Source of the DNA: Siderastrea radians
Lineage: Eukaryota > Cnidaria > Anthozoa > Scleractinia > Rhizangiidae
Direction: 5' to 3'
Length of the DNA stretch: 64,000 bases
Assembly: GCA_964017195.1 (NCBI GenBank)
Contig: OZ024887.1
Span: forward strand, 372,001 to 436,000
This document shows positions 58,185 through 64,000 of the stretch, one piece after another. A model generated the notes under the pieces. That model searched no databases. It was not told where the DNA came from and saw only the letters and a program-made list of their open reading frames with translations. The translations under genes and the position numbers were made by a program. Numbering within the stretch: position 1 is the first letter of the stretch; every line of letters starts with the position of its first letter.

Positions 58185-58856
58185 ATGGTGAGAGGTAAAT
58201 TTATTTCTTTAAATACGAGAGGCATAGGCAACTATTGTAAACGACGAACTATATTTACTTGGCTCAGAAAACAAAAACCCGATGTTGGGATCTTGTAGGC
58301 GATCCTTTAGTTAAAAGTTTTAATGAATCTTTTGTTAAAGGAACAATGAGCCCGTCACAAAGACAGGCGGTTATTACACTGTGATCGCTTTGATCTAAAA
58401 AACTGGAGGCCAATTTCCCTATTGAACGTCGATGCGAAGATAGCTTCAAAAGTTATCGCTGAAAGAATGAAGCGTCTTTTACCTGGGTTAATTCATAATA
58501 ATCAATCAGAAACGATATCTCATATTTTCTTTGATTGTTCTTTTTCGACCTCCTTTTGGAGTGAAGTTTGTGACAAAATTTTAAATAAACTGAACAGCTG
58601 CGTAGGCCTCTCTTTAAAATATTGTGAGATTATTTTAGGTTTCTTAGAGGAGGAGATGGATCTGCAAAACTTTATACTCATTTTAGGAAAAATGTACCTG
58701 TGGACTTGCCGGTGTAAAGAAACGAAACCATCTTTCAGCCACTTTGAGAGAAATTTATTAAATAAATATCAAACCGAAAGGTATATTTCTCTTAAATCGA
58801 ATAATATGAATTCTTTTAGGAAAAAATGGAGAATGTTTGAGGAAACGATTCTTTAA
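58185..58856 (+). pseudogene. Collapsed L1/Tx1 ORF2: endonuclease start, RT piece and C-terminus
   Basis: The part 58185-58298 encodes 37 residues (FISLNTRGIGNYCKRRTIFT) of an AP-type endonuclease N-terminus and ends in a stop. The part 58380-58500 encodes NWRPISLLN-like sequence then DAKIASKVIAERMKRLLP, the start of the RT domain. From about 58508, ETISHIFFDCSFSTSFWSEV to 58856 is the ORF2 C-terminus with its HIFFDC motif. The three blocks are joined without the intervening domains. No catalytic RT residues remain. Confidence 0.8.
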
Positions 58857-58860
58857 AAAT

Positions 58861-60057
58861 TAAGTCCACAATTGTGCTTTATAAACTGTAACTATAACTG
58901 CTAGATTGTGGAAATAACATGGTAAAAAAAAATGAAATGTAAGCAGTTGCCTGGCATTAATTGTGGTATTGTAAAATTATTGTAAGTTGTGTCCTGTTAG
59001 TATGGTATGTAAGGCAATGTAATGGATTGTATTGTTAATAAAAAAAAACGAGGAAAGATTTCAGGAAAAAAAAGAATAATGTGGTGTCTAGTACTCTTAA
59101 AATATATTTTCGACAACTTTGATTGTAGAGCACCTGCGACGTAGGTCGCTTCTTGAAGAAGTTCTTGAATATATCTCAATAATTGGGAAGCCGCTGTGCG
59201 TACAGAAATTGGGTCACCTCTAATTTGCGTGCATTTGTGTGCCTGCAAAAGCGTAAAACAAATTACTGAGAACTAACAACGACAAGTAGGACATCACAGT
59301 AAAACAAAAAAAATGGATGTTACGATAAAAAAAGGTAAATTAGTATCTGCACTAAGCACCATGGCACGGAGCAAATAAGATGGCCTAGCAGACCTTTTTT
59401 TTCTCTAGCAGCCCAGGATCACTAAGTATATGTATTTGACCGCGTTAGATTACTGCCATTATGGTGTAAAAATGACGTAACAGAGGAATCGCAAATCCAC
59501 TTAACGTGTAATAGATCCAGTAAGTGACAGTGCTGAATTTAGAAGATGGTGAGATCAGTAATTAAACGTCCAGAATAGAGTACATTGATTATCTTTCACA
59601 ATTTCCTATTCCCCATTCCCCATTCCTCGTGTTAGTAACATGGGTACCGCCCAACTATAATTATGTTCCAAAACTTATAAACTTCCTACCAAACTCAAAG
59701 TTTTGCAGTTGGATTTGTATACTGCATGCGAAATCCTTTGGATAAGGGAAGTTCTTCATACATTTCAAATAAAAACTCGTAAAAACTGATTCTTGGTATA
59801 TTATGTGCATGAAAACAGTATTAATGTTATTTATCTAAATTCCCTAACCTACGGTGAACGTTGAGCAGTTCAAAACCCTGATGGTCCTATCGCTGCTATG
59901 GTAACCAACAGTATCTTGAAAACCAGTTGAAAAATTTTACATGCTGACAGTGTGTAATCTACAAAATCCTCTTAATAACAGTACATTTTCCTGCCCTATT
60001 ACTTTTTACAACCTTGAGAAAGGCAGTGAAACTGACAGTAAAGCTACCCAAAACATC
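58861..60057. other. Intergenic; no gene recognised
   Basis: Includes the probable 3' UTR of the LINE and A-rich runs near 58925 and 59040. No gene. Confidence 0.4.
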
Positions 60058-60117
60058 AAATTTTTGGATTTATCAACTGAGTTGATAAGGTAAGTTGGCC
60101 ACCGTAAGGAGGTTGAA

Positions 60118-60152
60118 AGCTGACGTTTCGAGCGTTAGCCTTTCGTCAGAGC
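60118..60152 (-). ncRNA. Hammerhead-ribozyme-like core, left repeat
   Basis: Reading the minus strand: GCT, CTGACGA, a short stem AAGGCTAACGCTC (GGC paired with GCT around TAAC), GAAA, C, GTC, then AGC complementary to the first GCT. This is the conserved CUGANGA...GAAA...NUH order of a minimal hammerhead with stem I of at least 3 bp and a stem III reduced to about one pair. Penelope-like elements are known to carry such minimal hammerheads in their terminal repeats. Activity is inferred. Confidence 0.5.
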
Positions 60153-60192
60153 GAATTAAGGGATTGTGGGTTGCACTTGGTTTGTATAGAGA

Positions 60193-60465
60193 GTGGTGGA
60201 GACTGGCTTTATATGCACCTCTGCAAATGTTATCTATTGCATAACAATAAAAACAGGGAGACTAGGCGACCGTTTCCGCGAACACCTACGAGACGCTGAA
60301 AGAAATGACAAGGACGCATCCAAACCAGTCGCCCGACATTTCAATCTCCCTAATCATTCTAGCCAACACATGACGATCTGTGGCTTTTCCCTAAACCAGG
60401 GTAACACGGAAAGCCGTAAAAATCTAGAAGAAAAACTGATTCATTTTTCAAATCGTCACACTTAA
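60193..60465 (+). pseudogene. Penelope-like GIY-YIG endonuclease fragment
   Basis: Ninety residues. NVIYCITIKTGRLGDRFREHLRD-type sequence matches the strand-loop-helix of Penelope GIY-YIG endonucleases, where the arginine in GDRFREHL is catalytic. KPVARHFNLPNHSSQHM and RKNLEEKLI (the glutamate position) follow. The YIG motif has changed to ITI before KTG, and the upstream GIY half is weak, so activity is doubtful. Sequence after the stop still contains out-of-frame residues of the usual C-terminal tail. In the family the enzyme nicks target DNA for insertion. Confidence 0.75.
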
Positions 60466-60596
60466 TCCCTATGGTATCAACGAACGCTTTTCATTCAACT
60501 AATTTATTCTTGTTTTTCACGTTGCCAGGTTCCTGCCAATAGCGTAGCTCCACCACTCTCTATATAAACCAAGTGCAACCCACAATCCCTTGATTC

Positions 60597-60630
60597 GCTC
60601 TGACGAAAGGCTAACGCTCGAAACGTTAGC
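60597..60630 (+). ncRNA. Hammerhead-ribozyme-like core, right repeat
   Basis: The plus-strand inverse copy of the left motif: GCT, CTGACGA, AAGGCTAACGCTC, GAAA, C, GTT, AGC. The cleavage triplet is GUU rather than GUC, still NUH but usually slower. Confidence 0.45.
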
Positions 60631-60690
60631 TCTCAATCTCCTTACGGTGGCCAATTTACCTTATCAACTCAGTTGATAAATCCAAAATTT

Positions 60691-61548
60691 GTGTTTCACA
60701 TCCCCACCGACGCAGCGCCACAGTTTCGTTAGAAACTAACCCCCTTGTTTGTTTACCCGAAACATCGTTTGTTGGGCCTTGTCCTTAATTTAAACACAGA
60801 ATAATCCTGAGCAAGACGATGTCTCTTAAGTCTCTTGTTTTGCGAAGGAGTTTCCCCTTGAAAAAACAGAAACTCTTGCGATACCCCTTAAACGATTTAA
60901 TACAGTCGAAAAACAGCAGTCAAACAACACATGATGCTGATTTAAAGTTTTGAATCCTCCACCAATCACTGGGATATTACACATCCGGTTATAAAAGCTA
61001 ACATCCACTTTACACCAAGGTATCGACAGGCATTCTACTCATATAATTCCATTCTTATCTGTCCCAAACTAAAAGCAATATAAAGAATCAAAAGCACACT
61101 TGATTGATAACATTGTGATGTAAAATTTTGTCTCAACTCAGTCTCCTGCAAGTACTCTACCTTTCTCACGGAACGGACGCATCTGAATTTTCATGTTTAT
61201 AGTATATGTGTTGGTCATTTAAGCCGTTTTAGCCAAATTGAGTTATTAATTAAAAGTGGAAGTTATTTTGTGTGTGTGTATTTATTAGTGCAACCCATTC
61301 GCGAATTTCGATATCCAGTACAGTTGAGTAGAAAATATGCAAATTTGGCGATAAACAAATCCCGCAAATCCGGCAAGGTTGTTCCATGCACACATTCGCT
61401 CTTTATATTGATCTATTGTACAATCAATAAAACGTTTCGGCACTTGGTCACCAGCTTCGAGCACGTAGCACTGAAGAGTCAAACAGGAAGGTAAATCACA
61501 GAATCATAAGTTAAAAACCCGCTCGATTCCACTATTGGTACGGAAAAA
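60691..61548. other. Upstream flank of receptor member 3; no gene recognised
   Basis: A minor (GT)n run at 61271-61280. No gene or clear promoter motif. Confidence 0.4.
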
Positions 61549-62547
61549 ATGGCAGCCATTACAGGCCACTTTGATTTCTGGAATATGACAGGCGAAGAAG
61601 CTTTGCTGAAAGTGTGGCTAAGCGTCGACAATGGGAAGACTATATCCACTACTGTTGCAATTCTCGCGTTGATCATGTCTCCAGTCATTGTGCTTGGAAA
61701 TTCGTTGGTCATTTTATCAGTTTGGAAAGATCCTCTTAAGAAACTTCGATCATCTCCTTCAAACTTTATCATCTTATCCATGGCCATTGCCGATCTTCTG
61801 GTTGGTTTGGTAGCGTGTCCATTAACTTTGTATTGGGGTTTGGCTTTATTTCTCAAGAAAAATCCCACATTTGGACCTTTGACATTTTTTTCTGTCCTAA
61901 TAAATGTAAGCGTTGGCCATGTTTTTCTTCTTACCATCGACAGGTTCTTTGCTTTGGTGACTCCACTGCGGTATGGAGTAAAAGTGACAAATAAACGAAT
62001 CTGCATCGCCACTGGAACTTGTTGGATCTATTTTCTGCTGTTCGGATGTGCATTTGCTTTGTTGCAAAACCGGCAATACGTTATAATGGGAACTGTATAC
62101 AACTTACAGATTTTCTGTATTCTCATTGCTATCTTGGTTCTAAACTTTGTGATCTTATATCGCTTTCACAGATATTCTAAAAATACAGAAGCGCAAATCG
62201 ATTCAGAGGCAAGTCGTCAACTGATGCTTCAAAGAGAAAGAAAATTCTTTAAGGCCATCGCCATCATCATCTGTGCATTTCTTATCTGCTTCACGCCATG
62301 GTTCGTAGTACAGTTATTCATATACTTTTGTCTTCCGTGCAACCGTAATTTATCGTTGTTGATGTTGGTGTATGCATTCACTGCCGCTTTAATGTATGCA
62401 AATTCAGGAGTTAATCCATTTTTGTACGCTTGGAGGTTTCCAAAATATCGAGAAACGTTCAAGCACTTCTTGAAGAAGCGGATTAAGTGCAGTAGCAGTG
62501 AAAACCGACAACGCATGGAGGATTGTGTTTACGATACGAGATTTTGA
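61549..62547 (+). CDS. Rhodopsin-type GPCR, MAA[IV] subfamily member 3, full-length tail
   Basis: An intact 332-residue single-exon receptor. The ATG lies in AAAAAATGGCA, a good initiation context shared with the other copies. NMT sequon at 12-14, N51 in TM1, ADLLVG with D82 in TM2, DRF at 131-133, ICFTPW with P240 in TM6, VNPFLYAW at 278-285 in TM7. No TM3 cysteine; CLPC in the third extracellular loop. The tail has CSSSENR and ends DCVYDTRF, a class I PDZ-ligand-like terminus. DTRL is a known PDZ ligand end in other membrane proteins, so coupling to a NHERF-like scaffold is a reasonable inference. It lies in the same direction as member 2 and the next copy at the window edge. Confidence 0.93.
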   Translation: MAAITGHFDFWNMTGEEALLKVWLSVDNGKTISTTVAILALIMSPVIVLGNSLVILSVWKDPLKKLRSSPSNFIILSMAIADLLVGLVACPLTLYWGLALFLKKNPTFGPLTFFSVLINVSVGHVFLLTIDRFFALVTPLRYGVKVTNKRICIATGTCWIYFLLFGCAFALLQNRQYVIMGTVYNLQIFCILIAILVLNFVILYRFHRYSKNTEAQIDSEASRQLMLQRERKFFKAIAIIICAFLICFTPWFVVQLFIYFCLPCNRNLSLLMLVYAFTAALMYANSGVNPFLYAWRFPKYRETFKHFLKKRIKCSSSENRQRMEDCVYDTRF

Positions 62548-63986
62548 TAGCAAACGTTTTTATAAAACTTGCAGAATCATAGTTAACATGAAATGAACTG
62601 AGAAATAGTGTTAGGTATAAGTGTGACCCTTTCCTTAGCTACACACAGCAGAAGGATGGCCTTGCGCGTCAACTCTGAAAATGCAAACTGATGAGAATCT
62701 TGCGGTTTGGGGAAATGGAAAAAAGGCGGCAACAGGAAGGGATAGTTTTAATCACTATAGCCCTCGTATACAAGAATGATTGAAAATATTTTCTTTAAGC
62801 TACATCGGGCGCAAACGCTAAAAAAAGTTTTTGAAATATCTCCATAACTGTCTGGTTGTAATGTGAAAAAGTTTGAGTGAAAGCCCATGTTGACACAGCT
62901 TTCCTTTCTCACAAAAATTAAGATTGCCTTTAGCAGTTTAAACTAAATTATAATATCCACCTTAGAAAATCAACACCAAATACCGGTTACACCAGTTTTG
63001 AAGTCAAGCTTCACTTTCTTCCGCGAGTCACCTTAATAAGGACCTGTTATTGGGAGTTATCCCTCCTAAATTATAAGAAGGCGCTTACGTCAGAGGCACC
63101 CAACGAGAAAATTTTTAGCAAGACACTTTAAATGCCAATTTCTGCATTCTTAGATTGTATCAGAGCTTTTTAAAGGCAAATTTGTGTAAGCTTATACATG
63201 TTGATCTGTTCGGCGTTTTTTAACCGAAACTTAAAGCCACAGAATATTTTAGGAAACTGAATCCTATCCGCCGAATTTCCGAGCTGCTAATGGCTGTCCG
63301 AAAATACTAACTGACCTTATTTTGCACTCTAAACGACATATTTGTCCCTCCGAAAACAATAGGAATTAATCAGTCCCCTTGTAACGAAAGTCTGAGGTGA
63401 TGTTTCGCCGAGGAAATCGCTAGTTTTCACTGGGATTAAATCCGAATATCTCAGGCGATTGAGGTCTGCCGAACTGATATTCGGCCGAAACGAACCGTTG
63501 GGTGCACCTGTTAACGTTTTCGTTTAGGAGCACGGTCAAACTGTGCGGTTCCTGTAATTTCCTTACGGCGAAAACTAATATTGCTTTCGACAGTTGTAAA
63601 TATTGTGAGTGTTTTTAATATGTATTAAAAAATAGCCTGCGTTGACAAAATCTTAACAGGAAACTTCATGTAAACTGAAAGTAACAAGTTACGTTATTTT
63701 TTCGTTTTTTTTTTTTTTTGTTTTGTTTTTTTTTTTTTGCTGTTGTTGTTGTTTTATGTCGATAGAAATTCGCTCAGAGTTATTACGGTGACAATTAGCA
63801 GTGAGTTGATAATACGCAAATTTATCAACGAACTTTTATTGACTTTAAACCAATCTCACAAACAACAGCAAATTAAAGCTGTTCGGGATTCGGCTATCAT
63901 GAGCGTTGATCACGCAGCATGAGCCAAACAGGAAGTTTGCAAAAATTAGCAGTTAAGAATACGATTCGAAACCTCTTTCTTGCAAA
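62548..63986. other. Spacer between receptor paralogues; no gene recognised
   Basis: Contains T-rich runs at 63696-63738 and nothing gene-like. Confidence 0.45.
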
Positions 63987-64000
63987 ATGGCAGCCGTTAC
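63987..64000 (+). CDS. Start of a further MAA[IV] receptor (cut by window end)
   Basis: Only 14 bases are visible: AAA then ATGGCAGCCGTTAC, giving MAAV followed by a threonine (AC plus any base). This matches the first residues of members 1 (MAAVV), 2 (MAAIS) and 3 (MAAIT), including the ATGGCAGCC string of member 3. About 1.4 kb separates it from member 3. It is probably another tandem receptor, but five residues cannot prove it. Confidence 0.55.

Larger units (their letters stand above)
56986..58860 (+). mobile_element. Internally deleted L1/Tx1-like LINE
   Basis: From left to right: ORF1 with coiled coil and RNA-binding parts, the start of the ORF2 endonuclease, a short piece from inside the reverse transcriptase, then the extreme C-terminus of ORF2. 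Most of the endonuclease and reverse transcriptase is missing, so several kilobases have collapsed into about 0.7 kb. Order and orientation are retained. Confidence 0.8.
60058..60690 (+). mobile_element. Penelope-like endonuclease module between inverted repeats
   Basis: Arms of about 140 bp (60058-60201 and 60548-60690) are near-perfect inverted copies. The outer part carries TTATCAACT(G/C)AGTTGATAA and the inner part GAGAGTGGTGGAG. Between them lies a frame resembling a GIY-YIG endonuclease C-terminus. The combination suggests a severely 5'-truncated Penelope-like element with terminal repeats, or a derived non-autonomous unit. No reverse transcriptase is nearby. I found no clear target duplication. 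Confidence 0.7.

Noticed and set aside
61479..62012. 177-codon minus-strand open frame
   Set aside because: Antisense shadow of receptor member 3.

Overview
The window looks like nuclear DNA of a cnidarian, most likely an anthozoan such as a stony coral. This is inferred from the content, not from a marker gene. The DNA is AT-rich and gene-sparse. It has spliced genes with GT-AG introns and signal-peptide first exons, a tandem family of intronless rhodopsin-type receptors, small TNF/C1q-like secreted proteins, and a dense layer of foldback MITEs, Penelope-like elements and broken LINEs. There is no bacterial operon structure.

Layout. 0.5-4.6 kb: a small MITE and a heavily decayed Ty3/gypsy retrotransposon ending near a (TTC)n tract. 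5.2-6.5 kb: a 1.3 kb foldback transposon with a 7-bp target duplication. 9.3-13.7 kb (minus): the most striking gene, a three-exon secreted chondroitinase ABC-type polysaccharide lyase with its catalytic residues conserved. Its second exon-intron boundary is tandemly duplicated. 14-25 kb: non-genic, with a G-rich minisatellite, several MITEs, a LINE fragment and a Penelope-like reverse transcriptase fragment. 25.7-29.4 kb: two convergent paralogous genes for secreted TNF-like domain proteins with matching exon structure. 30-34 kb: foldback MITEs, a Mutator-like non-autonomous element with a 9-bp target duplication, and a LINE 3' end. 34.8-64 kb: rhodopsin-type receptors at 34.8 (frameshifted), 39.9, 44.8, 52.8 and 61.5 kb, plus the first 14 bases of another paralogue at the window edge. 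These are interleaved with a 5'-truncated LINE (50 kb), an internally deleted L1/Tx1-like LINE (57-59 kb) and a Penelope endonuclease module whose inverted repeats carry hammerhead-ribozyme-like cores (60 kb).

How the genes relate. The receptors at 44.8, 52.8, 61.5 and 64.0 kb are one recently expanded subfamily sharing the N-terminus MAA[IV]. A relic of the 3' end of a member lies inside a TTAA-flanked element at 38.1-39.1 kb. In the 52.8 kb copy the stop codon comes 21 codons before a second in-frame stop, and the reading frame between them still matches the tail of the 61.5 kb paralogue, including a terminal DTRL/DTRF PDZ-ligand-like motif. The lyase would act outside the cell on sulfated glycosaminoglycans, and the TNF-like proteins are probably secreted signals. 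Nothing in the sequence links these functions to one another beyond physical proximity.
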